The notes below the pieces were generated by a model, which did no database searches, had not been told where the DNA came from, and saw nothing but the letters and a program-made list of their open reading frames with translations. From NCBI GenBank assembly GCA_900556365.1, contig USOG01000030.1, positions 1 to 11,895 on the forward strand: a stretch of DNA of 11,895 nucleotides. Direction: 5' to 3'. Every line of letters starts with the position of its first letter. The stretch's first letter is position 1. Shown here one piece after another: positions 1-6,602 of the stretch. The position numbers and the translations under genes were made by a program. Source of the DNA: an uncultured Collinsella sp. GTDB lineage: Bacteria > Actinomycetota > Coriobacteriia > Coriobacteriales > Coriobacteriaceae.

Positions 1-227
1 ACGATGTCGTTCTTCTTGATGTAGGAGAGAAGACGACGACGACGGCCGACGAGCATGAGCAGGCCACGACGGGTGTGGAAGTCCTTCTGGTGGGACTTCA
101 TGTGCTCGGTCAGCTCCTTGATGCGCTCGGTCAGGATGGCGACCTGAACCTTGGGGTTGCCGGTGTCGACCGGGGTGTTACCGAACTGGGCAGTCAGCTC
201 CGCCTTGCGCTCTTTGGAAACAGTCAT
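1..227 (-). CDS. rpsO: 30S ribosomal protein S15, 3' end outside the window
   Basis: S15 is a primary-binding protein of the small subunit; it binds the central domain of 16S rRNA and helps form an intersubunit bridge. The reading frame from the ATG at 227-225 begins MTVSKERKAEL and continues with the family pattern: TGNPKVQVAILTERIKELTEH, then HQKDFHTRRGLL, then the basic stretch VGRRRRLLSYIKKND. About 75 of the usual 88-90 residues are present; the stop lies beyond base 1. The start is fixed by the Shine-Dalgarno sequence AAAGGTGA (232-239) five bases upstream and by agreement with the S15 N-terminus. It follows recO after a 138-nt gap that carries its own promoter-like sequence, so it is probably transcribed at least partly on its own. 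Partial only because of the window edge; identification is secure. Confidence 0.96.
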   Translation of the reverse strand, partial: MTVSKERKAELTAQFGNTPVDTGNPKVQVAILTERIKELTEHMKSHQKDFHTRRGLLMLVGRRRRLLSYIKKNDI

Positions 228-231
228 TGTT

Positions 232-239
232 TCACCTTT
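232..239 (-). promoter_or_regulatory. Ribosome binding site of rpsO
   Basis: Reads AAAGGTGA on the minus strand, ending five bases before the ATG at 227. It is purine-rich and lies just downstream of the leader palindrome at 248-263, so folding of that palindrome could affect its access. Confidence 0.75.
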
Positions 240-247
240 CGTTTTAC

Positions 248-263
248 GTCGCCCGCGGGCGAC
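248..263 (-). promoter_or_regulatory. GC-rich palindrome in the rpsO leader
   Basis: GTCGCCCGCGGGCGAC is a perfect 16-base inverted repeat. As RNA it can form a six-base-pair stem with a CGCG loop. It lies between the predicted rpsO transcription start (near 326) and the Shine-Dalgarno sequence. S15 is known in several bacterial groups to repress its own mRNA through a structured leader, so an autoregulatory site is a reasonable guess. No U-tract follows (GTAAAACG comes next), so it does not look like an intrinsic terminator. It could equally be a DNA operator or chance in a GC-rich gap. Confidence 0.4.
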
Positions 264-332
264 TCGATTCGCCTCGGACTGGGAAGCCGCCGGTGGAGCG
301 AGCAACCAAGGTCGAGGTACCAACAGGTCGGC

Positions 333-341
333 ATGATACCA
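333..341 (-). promoter_or_regulatory. Extended -10 promoter upstream of rpsO
   Basis: The minus strand reads TGGTATCAT, which fits the extended -10 form TGn-TATAAT with one mismatch in the hexamer. A good -35 hexamer is not visible 16-18 bases upstream (GCGCAG at 17 bases), as expected for extended -10 promoters. A start near 326 would give a leader of about 100 nt containing the palindrome at 248-263. The motif lies only 25 bases beyond the recO stop, in the short non-coding gap. Confidence 0.5.
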
Positions 342-365
342 CAAGCAGCCCGCGCCTGCGCATCA

Positions 366-1115
366 TCACCGACCCAACATGAATTCCATCGCACGGAGGC
401 GTTGATCGGCGTGCGTCGCAGCCCAAACATGCGAAAGCCCCAGCAAAAAGGCTGCAGTATGGGGATCGACCCTCTCGGCCATGAGCGCATCGAAGGTCAT
501 GGACATGAGGGCACGCAGCCATGCGACCTCACCGGTCGACACCAACTCGGCACCCGGAACGCTCGACGCGCACGAGCCGCACATGAGCCCGCCGGCCTGA
601 GGCGAAAAATACGACAGCATGGGGTCTCCGCACAGCACGCAGGCCGAAAAATCGGGTCGGTAGCCAACGTGCGACAACAGTTTAAAGACATATGCCGCCA
701 CAAGCAGATCCATATGCGCTGTGTCGAGCCCGCTGCCCACCAGGGCAAGCGCTCGCTGCGTGATGGCAAAGGTAAACGGGTCCTCGGCGTCCTCGAACGA
801 GCACACGCGAGCAACCTCGGCGATCGCGCTTGCGGCGCAAGTCGTCTCGTAATCGGGCGCAGCGCCGAGCGGCGCCTCCATAAGCTCGGCCTGGGAAACC
901 ACGTCGAGAGACCGCCCATGCGCGAGCAGCATATCGACGGTACAGAACAGCTCGCAGCGCGCAGCCAGGCGCCCACCGGGTTTGCGGGCGCCCTTTGCCA
1001 CGGCACGAACCTGCCGACCCCGCTCGTCAAGCATCGTCAGGATCAGGTCCGTCTCTTTGAGCTTCGTCTTGTCGAGGACGAGCACCTTCGTACGATATGT
1101 CCGGGAGCCTGCCAT
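366..1115 (-). CDS. recO: DNA repair protein RecO
   Basis: RecO acts in the RecF pathway, where it anneals single strands and, with RecR, loads RecA onto SSB-coated gaps. The 249-residue protein matches the usual length. The N-terminal OB-fold region begins MAGSRTYRTKVLVLDKTKLKETD, with ILTMLDERGRQVRAVAKGARKP following, a typical RecO pattern. A C4 zinc site is visible as C159-x2-C162 and C179-x2-C182 (CVLCGD and CGSCA). The start codon ATG lies 15 nt after the era stop (TAA, 1133-1131). The only ribosome-binding sequence, AAGGA, overlaps that stop and is about 12 nt from the ATG, a long spacing, so translation may depend on ribosomes finishing era. RecO directly after Era is a conserved arrangement. 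It is the last gene of the apparent operon; no clear terminator follows. Confidence 0.95.
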   Translation of the reverse strand: MAGSRTYRTKVLVLDKTKLKETDLILTMLDERGRQVRAVAKGARKPGGRLAARCELFCTVDMLLAHGRSLDVVSQAELMEAPLGAAPDYETTCAASAIAEVARVCSFEDAEDPFTFAITQRALALVGSGLDTAHMDLLVAAYVFKLLSHVGYRPDFSACVLCGDPMLSYFSPQAGGLMCGSCASSVPGAELVSTGEVAWLRALMSMTFDALMAERVDPHTAAFLLGLSHVWAATHADQRLRAMEFMLGR

Positions 1116-1130
1116 GCGCGCCGCGCGTCC

Positions 1131-2198
1131 TTAGTCCTCGGCGTTGTAGCCAAAGCGACGAATCTGGGACTCGTCGTCACGCCAGCCGGCCTTGACCTTC
1201 ACGTCCAGCTCCAAAAAGACCTGCGTGCCAAAAATGCGCTCAAGATCGCGACGGGCGTCGATACCGATATGCTTGATCATCTCGCCGCCCTTACCGATGA
1301 TGATGCCCTTTTGGCCCTCACGCTCAACATAAATGGTGGCGTGCACGCGCAGCACCTTCTTGGTCTGCTCGAGCGCATCGCAGATCACGCCCACGGAGTG
1401 CGGGATCTCATCACGGGTGCGGCGCAGAACCTTCTCGCGCACAAACTCGGCCACAAGGGTCTCGTCGGAAGCGTCGGTACCCATGTCCTCGGGGAACCAA
1501 CGCGGACCCTCGGGCAAAAAGTGCGCAACGGTATCGATAAAGGCATCGACGTTGAAGTTCTTGACCGACGACGTCACGATCTCGTCGTCATACTCCATGA
1601 GCTCGTGGGCAGCCTTAAGCTGCTCCATAACCTGTGCGGGGTCGGCCTCATCGGCCTTGGTAAGCACTAGGACCTTCTTAGAGCGGGCATTCTTGACGCG
1701 CTCGGCAACCCAAGCGTCTCCCCTGCCGATCGGCTTGGTGGCATCAATCAAAAACGCGACGACATCGACATCGTTCAGCTCGAACAACGCGCTCTTGTTG
1801 AGCTCGGATCCCAGACCGTCCTTGGGCTTATGAATACCCGGGGTATCGACAAAGACCAGCTGGTAGCCGGGACGGTTGACGACGGCGCGCATGCGGCGGC
1901 GGGTCGTCTGAGCCACCGGTGAGGTGATGGCGACCTTTTTGCCATAGCAGGCATTAAGCAATGTGGACTTGCCTGCGTTGGGGCGTCCGACCAGGGCCAC
2001 GAAGCCGCTGCGGAAACCAGGCTCAACGTCGCCAAAGCCCGCGAGGTTGTCGTCCTCGTCGCACAGGGCGTCGAGCTCCTCATCGCTCATGCCCTCAAAC
2101 GGGTCGAACTCCTCGACATCCTCGAGCCCCTCGGTATCCACCGCGTCCAGGGCCTCGGCGTCCAGGATCTCATCGGAAGCCTGCGTATTGTCGGACAT
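1131..2198 (-). CDS. era: GTPase Era with an acidic N-terminal extension
   Basis: Era is an essential GTPase that binds the 3' end of 16S rRNA and checks 30S assembly. In this 355-residue protein the G1 loop GRPNAGKS is at 71-78, the switch I/G2 region ITSPVAQTTRRR at 91-102, G3 DTPG at 118-121, G4 TKAD at 180-183, and a G5-like TSSVKN near 209-214. The C-terminal KH domain has IIIGKGGEMIKHIG at about 299-312. Usual Era length is near 300; the surplus is at the N-terminus, where residues 1-62 carry 24 Asp/Glu and no Lys/Arg. The ATG at 2198 is supported by AAAGGGA (2204-2210) five bases upstream; the alternative Met37 has no well-placed site. G4 is normally NKxD, so Thr180 is a substitution. 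The start is 12 nt after the dgkA stop. Identity is secure; the role of the extension is unknown. Confidence 0.96.
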   Translation of the reverse strand: MSDNTQASDEILDAEALDAVDTEGLEDVEEFDPFEGMSDEELDALCDEDDNLAGFGDVEPGFRSGFVALVGRPNAGKSTLLNACYGKKVAITSPVAQTTRRRMRAVVNRPGYQLVFVDTPGIHKPKDGLGSELNKSALFELNDVDVVAFLIDATKPIGRGDAWVAERVKNARSKKVLVLTKADEADPAQVMEQLKAAHELMEYDDEIVTSSVKNFNVDAFIDTVAHFLPEGPRWFPEDMGTDASDETLVAEFVREKVLRRTRDEIPHSVGVICDALEQTKKVLRVHATIYVEREGQKGIIIGKGGEMIKHIGIDARRDLERIFGTQVFLELDVKVKAGWRDDESQIRRFGYNAED

Positions 2199-2210
2199 GG
2201 GAATCCCTTT

Positions 2211-2588
2211 CTAAATAAAGCCGAGCGCGTGGGCAAATACCAGTAAGCCCACAATCGCGGCGGTGATGGAAAGAACGTATACAGAGGCGGCGGCGATGTC
2301 CTTCGCACGCTTGGCCAGCGGATGGAGCTCCTGGGTCGCCAGGTCGACGATGGCCTCCATGGCGGTGTTACACAGCTCGCCATGAATCACCAGGCCACAG
2401 CAGATGATAATCGTGGCCCACTCGGCAATGTCAAGCCCCACAATGCAGCCGGCAATGACGGTGCACACGCCTGCTGCGAGCATGACCTTGATGTTGCGCT
2501 CGGTCTTGACGGCGGTGACAAAACCCTCCATGGCGTAGGAAAACGACTTTAAGAAGGATGGATGGTCCTTGTTCGATCCGGGAATCAT
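2211..2588 (-). CDS. dgkA: Diacylglycerol kinase family protein (Gram-positive DgkA, likely undecaprenol kinase)
   Basis: A small integral membrane kinase of 125 residues. In Gram-positive bacteria this family mainly phosphorylates undecaprenol to return the lipid carrier to cell wall synthesis, rather than diacylglycerol; which substrate applies here cannot be read from sequence. The family pattern is clear: FSYAMEGFVTAVKTERNIKV at 16-35, then GELCNTAMEAIVDLA at 70-84 with the catalytic-region Glu and the Asn-Thr-Ala-x-Glu motif, then AKRAKDIAAASV at 92-103. Three hydrophobic segments lie at about 36-52, 57-70 and 101-123. The ATG at 2588 follows TAGGAG (2595-2600), which includes the ybeY stop codon, with six bases of spacing. 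It sits between ybeY and era, a common placement for this gene. Confidence 0.92.
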   Translation of the reverse strand: MIPGSNKDHPSFLKSFSYAMEGFVTAVKTERNIKVMLAAGVCTVIAGCIVGLDIAEWATIIICCGLVIHGELCNTAMEAIVDLATQELHPLAKRAKDIAAASVYVLSITAAIVGLLVFAHALGFI

Positions 2589-2597
2589 AGACGGCTC

Positions 2598-3107
2598 CTA
2601 GTCGTGGGCGTGGTTGGTGATGGGGCCGACGTGAACTAGCTTGGGGTCCTCGCCGCGCTCGAGCGCCAGATCGCGCAGGATGGCGTCCTCGCGGGCCTCC
2701 ATGACCTCGGCCTCGTCGTCCTTGATGTGGTCATAGCCCAGCAGGTGCAGCATGCCGTGTACGAGCATCAGACGACACTCGTCAGCGGGGCTATTGCCAA
2801 AACCGGGGGCCTGACGGGCAATAACCTGCGGGGCCAAGATGATATCGCCGAGCTCGAGCGTCTCGTCGGCGGGAATATCATCGTCAAAGGCCGAATCGCA
2901 CTCAAACGAGAGCACATCGGTGGTGCGGTCGATACCGCGCCACTCGTGGTTGAGCTCGTGCATCTCGTCCTCGTCGACATACGAAAGGGAAATCTCGACT
3001 TCACGCTCAACGCCCTCGGCGGCAAGCACAACCTCGCAGATGTGCTCCACCTCCTGCGCGTCGAGCAGCGTATCGAGCTCGGCATCGTTGCTGATCAATA
3101 CACTCAA
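2598..3107 (-). CDS. ybeY: Endoribonuclease YbeY (rRNA maturation factor)
   Basis: YbeY is a single-strand endoribonuclease needed for 16S rRNA 3'-end maturation and 70S quality control. The 169-residue protein carries the metal-binding signature HGMLHLLGYDH at 117-127 (H-x3-H-x5-H) and the family segment RTTDVLSFE at 61-69, followed by GDIILAP at 87-93. The start is a TTG at 3107-3105, whose last two bases are the first two of an overlap with the phoH TGA: the shared sequence is TTGA. AAAGGAG (3113-3119) lies five bases upstream, which strongly supports the TTG. No ATG is close by in frame. The overlap implies translational coupling with phoH. The C-terminus extends about 40 residues past the metal site and is Glu/Asp-rich. 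YbeY, Era and S15, all linked to 30S biogenesis, are encoded within 3 kb. Confidence 0.95.
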   Translation of the reverse strand: MSVLISNDAELDTLLDAQEVEHICEVVLAAEGVEREVEISLSYVDEDEMHELNHEWRGIDRTTDVLSFECDSAFDDDIPADETLELGDIILAPQVIARQAPGFGNSPADECRLMLVHGMLHLLGYDHIKDDEAEVMEAREDAILRDLALERGEDPKLVHVGPITNHAHD

Positions 3108-4090
3108 CGGGACTCCTTTCGGTCACGTACGCGCTTCTCGCGCACATCATCATAAGTATCGTATGCCTCGACGATACGACCCACCAGGGCATGGCGCACC
3201 ACGTCGGCACGCTCGAGGTGCGAAAATGTGACATCATCGACACGGCCCAAAATCTTCTCGACATCCGCCAAGCCGCCACGACGACCCACCAGGTCGCGCT
3301 GGCTCAGGTCGCCGGTAATCACGAACTTGGAGTTGAACCCAAGGCGTGTCAGGAACATCTTCATCTGCTCGGGCGTGGTATTTTGCGCCTCGTCGAGCAC
3401 CACGAAGGCATCGCTCAGCGTGCGGCCGCGCATGTAGGCAAGCGGGGCGATCTCGATCACGCCGCGCTCCATAAGCTCATCGGTGCGCTCGCGATCCATC
3501 ATGTCAAAAAGGGCGTCGTAAAGCGGACGCATGTAGGGATCGATCTTTTCCTCGAGGGTGCCGGGCAAAAAGCCCAGATTCTCCCCCGCCTCGACAACCG
3601 GACGCGTCAAGATCAGACGGCCCACCTCGTGACGCTTGAGCGCGGCAACGGCGAGCGCCATAGCCAGATAGGTCTTACCGGTACCGGCAGGACCCAAGCC
3701 AAACGTGATGGTATGCGAGCGGATGGCATCCACATAGCGCTTTTGCCCGAGCGTCTTGGGGCGAATGACGCGGCCGCGATACGAAAGCAGCACGTCATCG
3801 CGAAGCGACGTAGCCTCGTGCTCACCGTCGCGCAAGACGGCCAGGCAGCGAGAGACATCGTCGGCAGACAGCGTGCGCCCGGCGGCCGCCTCGCGAAAAG
3901 CGTGCTCGAAAAAGCGCGCCACGAGTTCGACCTCGTCCGGGTCGCCGCTCACGGAGATGCTATCGCCACGGGCGACCACATGGGCGCGAACCAAGCTCTC
4001 GAGCGCACGAAGGACGCCGTCGCCGGCGCCCAAAACGCGCGAGGGATCAATTCCCTCGGGAACGGTAAGTCTAATCTTCGAGGCTTCCAT
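3104..4090 (-). CDS. phoH: PhoH family P-loop ATPase
   Basis: PhoH-like proteins are P-loop ATPases of the helicase superfamily fold; their cellular role is not settled, but they are persistently encoded beside ybeY and are thought to act on RNA. This 328-residue protein has Walker A GPAGTGKT at 133-140, the family segment LTRPVVEAGENLGFLPG at 161-177, Walker B VVLDEAQN at 230-237 and a sensor-like ITGD at 258-261. The frame stays open upstream to 4195, but that would overlap mtaB by 125 nt; the ATG at 4090 is preferred because AGGGAGGT (4093-4100) precedes it and the protein then begins MEASKIRLTVPEG like relatives. Spacing is short, about three bases from GGAGG. The start overlaps the mtaB end by 20 nt and the stop overlaps the ybeY start, so coupling on both sides is likely. 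Confidence 0.93.
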   Translation of the reverse strand: MEASKIRLTVPEGIDPSRVLGAGDGVLRALESLVRAHVVARGDSISVSGDPDEVELVARFFEHAFREAAAGRTLSADDVSRCLAVLRDGEHEATSLRDDVLLSYRGRVIRPKTLGQKRYVDAIRSHTITFGLGPAGTGKTYLAMALAVAALKRHEVGRLILTRPVVEAGENLGFLPGTLEEKIDPYMRPLYDALFDMMDRERTDELMERGVIEIAPLAYMRGRTLSDAFVVLDEAQNTTPEQMKMFLTRLGFNSKFVITGDLSQRDLVGRRGGLADVEKILGRVDDVTFSHLERADVVRHALVGRIVEAYDTYDDVREKRVRDRKESR

Positions 4091-5363
4091 GAACCTCCCT
4101 GCGTGCATGGACCAAGCCGGAATCATCGACTCCGATGATAGCAACATCGAGCAGGCACGGGGCTGTAAGTCCACAGGTATCGTCAAGACGGGCATGATGG
4201 AACGAGCCGAGCGTCAGGTTGTCACCATACTCGAGCACGGCACGCTCGACCGTGCCCACGCGACGACGAGCGTCGGCAATGGCAAGCTCCTGCGCCGCGG
4301 CTCGCATACGACGACTGCGCTCGGCCATAACCTCAGGCGGCACCTGGTCGGGCATGTCGGCGGCAAGGGTACCGGGACGCCTGCTGTAGCGAAACACGTG
4401 CATACGCGAAAAGCCCACGCGGCGGCACAGCGCCAGCGACTCCTCAAACTCCTCGTCCGTCTCGCCGGGAAAACCGACGATGACATCGCACGAAAGGGAC
4501 GCCTGGGGCAAGATGGCACGAATCATACGCACCGTGTCCTCAAAGGCCTCGGCGCTATAGGGACGGCCCATGCGATGCAGGGTCGCCGTGCAGCCGGACT
4601 GCACGGGCAGGTGCAAAAACGGGGCGATACGCTGCGGATAGCGCGCCATAACCTTAAGCAGGCGCTCGGAGATATCCATGGGCTCGACCGAGGAAATGCG
4701 CACATGCGGAATAGACGTGCGCTCCATGATGGCCTCGAGCAGCTCATCGATTTCGACGTGCTCGTCGGTCGCGCTCTTGCCATCGTAGGCACCCAGGTTC
4801 ACACCGGTCAGCACCACCTCGGGCACGCCTGCCTCCTGGGCCTCGCGAACTTGCTCGAGCACGGACTCGACGGGCACGGAGCGCTCGGGGCCGCGTGCCT
4901 TCCACACAATGCAATAGGTGCAGCGATGGTTGCAGCCGTCCTGAATCTTCACGCCCAGGCGAGAGCGACCGAGCGCATCGACCACCTCGCCATCGCTGCA
5001 GGCGGGAACGCTATCGGATTCGACACCCAGCACCTCGCAGACGCGCTCGGCGACGTCAATCTTGGACGGCTCGGCGATCACGCGATCGGAGAGCTCCAGC
5101 AACTCCTCGGGATGCAGGTTGACGACGCAGCCGGTTACGACCACATAGGGCTCGTTTGGATAGGCCAGCGCATGACGGACGGCCTTACGGGTCTTGGCCT
5201 CGGCCTCGCCCGTAACGGCACAGGTGTTAATGACGATCAGATCGGCATCCTGGGGCTCCACAATAGCAAAGCCCAGGCGCATAAGGTCGGCAGTGATACG
5301 GTCAGACTCAACCCGGTTGACGCGGCAGCCGAGGTTGACGACGGAAATATGGGGTGCGAGCAC
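4071..5363 (-). CDS. mtaB: tRNA t6A37 methylthiotransferase MtaB
   Basis: MtaB is a radical SAM enzyme with two iron-sulfur clusters that adds a methylthio group to N6-threonylcarbamoyladenosine at position 37 of ANN-decoding tRNAs, giving ms2t6A. The 430-residue protein shows the N-terminal domain with C13, C48 and C79 (NLGCRVN, INTCAVT, VVTGCVV) for the auxiliary cluster, the radical SAM motif CNHRCTYC with C144, C148 and C151, and the later conserved blocks HLPVQSGC and DVIVGFPGETDEEF. A C-terminal TRAM-like region occupies about 368-425 and is only weakly recognisable. The pattern favours MtaB over MiaB or RimO, mainly from the NLGCRVN start and the dnaJ-phoH neighbourhood. The start is GTG at 5363, with AAGGAG (5369-5374) five bases upstream and overlapping the dnaJ TAA; the intergenic gap is only 9 nt. 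Confidence 0.93.
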   Translation of the reverse strand: MLAPHISVVNLGCRVNRVESDRITADLMRLGFAIVEPQDADLIVINTCAVTGEAEAKTRKAVRHALAYPNEPYVVVTGCVVNLHPEELLELSDRVIAEPSKIDVAERVCEVLGVESDSVPACSDGEVVDALGRSRLGVKIQDGCNHRCTYCIVWKARGPERSVPVESVLEQVREAQEAGVPEVVLTGVNLGAYDGKSATDEHVEIDELLEAIMERTSIPHVRISSVEPMDISERLLKVMARYPQRIAPFLHLPVQSGCTATLHRMGRPYSAEAFEDTVRMIRAILPQASLSCDVIVGFPGETDEEFEESLALCRRVGFSRMHVFRYSRRPGTLAADMPDQVPPEVMAERSRRMRAAAQELAIADARRRVGTVERAVLEYGDNLTLGSFHHARLDDTCGLTAPCLLDVAIIGVDDSGLVHARREVHGSLED

Positions 5364-5372
5364 GCGGGCTCC

Positions 5373-6521
5373 TTAATCGAGGATATCGTCGAGGGCACTC
5401 TTGATACGGTCGGTCACCGACTTCTTACCGGAAGCAACGTCATCGCCCATCTCATCGGCAAAAGCACGGAGCAGCTCGCGTTGCTTATTGGAAAGATTGG
5501 TGGGAACGACCACGCGCAGCTGCACGATCAGGCGACCACGCGAACCGCCACCGCCAATGCGCGGCATGCCGTAATTATTGACGCTCACGGTATCGCCGTA
5601 CTGGGCGCCGGCGGGAACCGTCACCTTAACGACCTCGTCGGGCATAATGCCCTCGACCTCGATCTCGCAGCCGAGCGCAGCCTGCGCAATCGAGATATCG
5701 CTCACCAGGTACAGGTCGTCACCGTTACGCTTAAAGCGCTCATGGTCGGCAACACGCACGTTGACAATCAGGTCGCCCGAAGGCTCGCCGCGAAGGCCGG
5801 CCTCGCCAAAGCCGCTCACACGCAGCTGGCGACCGGTCGAAACGCCGGCAGGAATATCGATGTCGATCTTTTCATGCGAAGGCGTGCGGCCCTGACCGTC
5901 GCAGGTCTCGCAGGGATGGTCGATGACCGTGCCCTCGCCATGGCAGTCGGGGCAAGGCGAAGAGGACTGAACCTGGCCCAAAAACGATCGCTGAACCGTC
6001 GTGACATAGCCCGTACCGTGGCAGCGGCCGCACTGCTTTTCCTGTGCGCCCTCTGCCCTACCGGTGCCGTTGCAGTCCTCGCAAGGAGCAAGGCGGTCAT
6101 AGCTGATCGTCTTTTTGCAGCCGAGCGCCGCCTCCTCGAGCGTCACCGAAAGCGAGATGGCCATATCACGTCCGCGACGACGCTCACGACGGCTGCGGGC
6201 GCCACCGCCGGCACCGCCGCCAAAGAACGACGAGAACAAGTCGTCCATGCCCATGCCACCAAAGATATCGTTGATATCGACGTAGCCCGAACCACCAGGG
6301 CCGTCGGCAGTGCCGTAACGGTCGTAGTTAGCACGCTTCTGCTCATCGGAAAGAACGGAATAGGCCTCGTTGAGCTCCTTGAACTTGGCCTCGGCCTCGG
6401 GGTCGTCCGAAACATCCGGATGTACGGTACGGGCCTTCTTTAGAAACGCACGCTTAATCGTCCGCGCGTCGGCATCCCTGTCGACGCCAAGCACCTCGTA
6501 GTAATCCCTATTTTCCGACAC
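5373..6521 (-). CDS. dnaJ: Chaperone protein DnaJ
   Basis: DnaJ is the Hsp40 co-chaperone that delivers unfolded substrates to DnaK and stimulates its ATPase in the cytoplasm. With the GTG start at 6521 the protein has 382 residues, normal for the family. The J domain runs from about 5 to 70 with His34-Pro35-Asp36. A Gly-rich linker follows at about 73-118. Four zinc repeats are complete: CEDCNGTG (147), CGRCHGTG (164), CPDCHGEG (190) and CETCDGQG (204). Both C-terminal domains are present, including FKRNGDDLYL and AALGCEIEVEG. The frame is open upstream to 6587, but GGAAGGA (6529-6535) lies seven bases before the GTG and the family alignment begins there. It follows a second, divergent DnaJ after an 81-nt gap. 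No dnaK, grpE or hrcA lies in the window. Confidence 0.96.
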   Translation of the reverse strand: MSENRDYYEVLGVDRDADARTIKRAFLKKARTVHPDVSDDPEAEAKFKELNEAYSVLSDEQKRANYDRYGTADGPGGSGYVDINDIFGGMGMDDLFSSFFGGGAGGGARSRRERRRGRDMAISLSVTLEEAALGCKKTISYDRLAPCEDCNGTGRAEGAQEKQCGRCHGTGYVTTVQRSFLGQVQSSSPCPDCHGEGTVIDHPCETCDGQGRTPSHEKIDIDIPAGVSTGRQLRVSGFGEAGLRGEPSGDLIVNVRVADHERFKRNGDDLYLVSDISIAQAALGCEIEVEGIMPDEVVKVTVPAGAQYGDTVSVNNYGMPRIGGGGSRGRLIVQLRVVVPTNLSNKQRELLRAFADEMGDDVASGKKSVTDRIKSALDDILD

Positions 6522-6542
6522 GACCGAATCCTTCCGACTTTC

Positions 6543-6571
6543 ATTATTGTCATAGTGCGTCCTATACCCAA
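6543..6571 (-). promoter_or_regulatory. Weak promoter candidate before dnaJ
   Basis: The 81-nt gap between the membrane-type DnaJ and dnaJ contains, on the minus strand, TTGGGT (6571-6566), 17 bases, then AATAAT (6548-6543). This is a loose match to the -35/-10 consensus and would start transcription close to the dnaJ Shine-Dalgarno sequence. I looked for heat-shock operators here (CIRCE, the HspR-type HAIR inverted repeat) and saw none. It may be only a spacer within the operon. Confidence 0.22.
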
Positions 6572-6602
6572 GCAGGGCCGACCGCAAACAGAGGGTTTGA
6601 TG

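Noticed and set aside
342..365. A terminator after recO.
   Set aside because: Only a short GCAG/CTGC pairing is possible and no run of T follows on the minus strand, so an intrinsic terminator cannot be supported.
75..1670. A 531-codon plus-strand open frame opposite rpsO, recO and era.
   Set aside because: Antisense shadow of recognised genes, with no ribosome binding site or recognisable domain; it also runs through the non-coding rpsO leader.
4091..4195. A longer PhoH starting at 4195.
   Set aside because: It would overlap mtaB by 125 nt, adds residues unlike PhoH proteins, and has no ribosome binding site, whereas the ATG at 4090 has one.
3756..6443. A very long open frame (895 codons) on the plus strand across phoH, mtaB and dnaJ.
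   Set aside because: It is antisense to three well-supported genes, its product is low-complexity in Ala, Gly, Arg, Leu and His, and it matches no family. In GC-rich DNA one antisense frame is often free of stops because TTA, CTA and TCA codons are rare in the real genes.
6522..6587. A longer DnaJ starting at 6587.
   Set aside because: The extra 22 residues precede the normal DnaJ N-terminus, and the ribosome binding site GGAAGGA lies within them, correctly spaced for the GTG at 6521.
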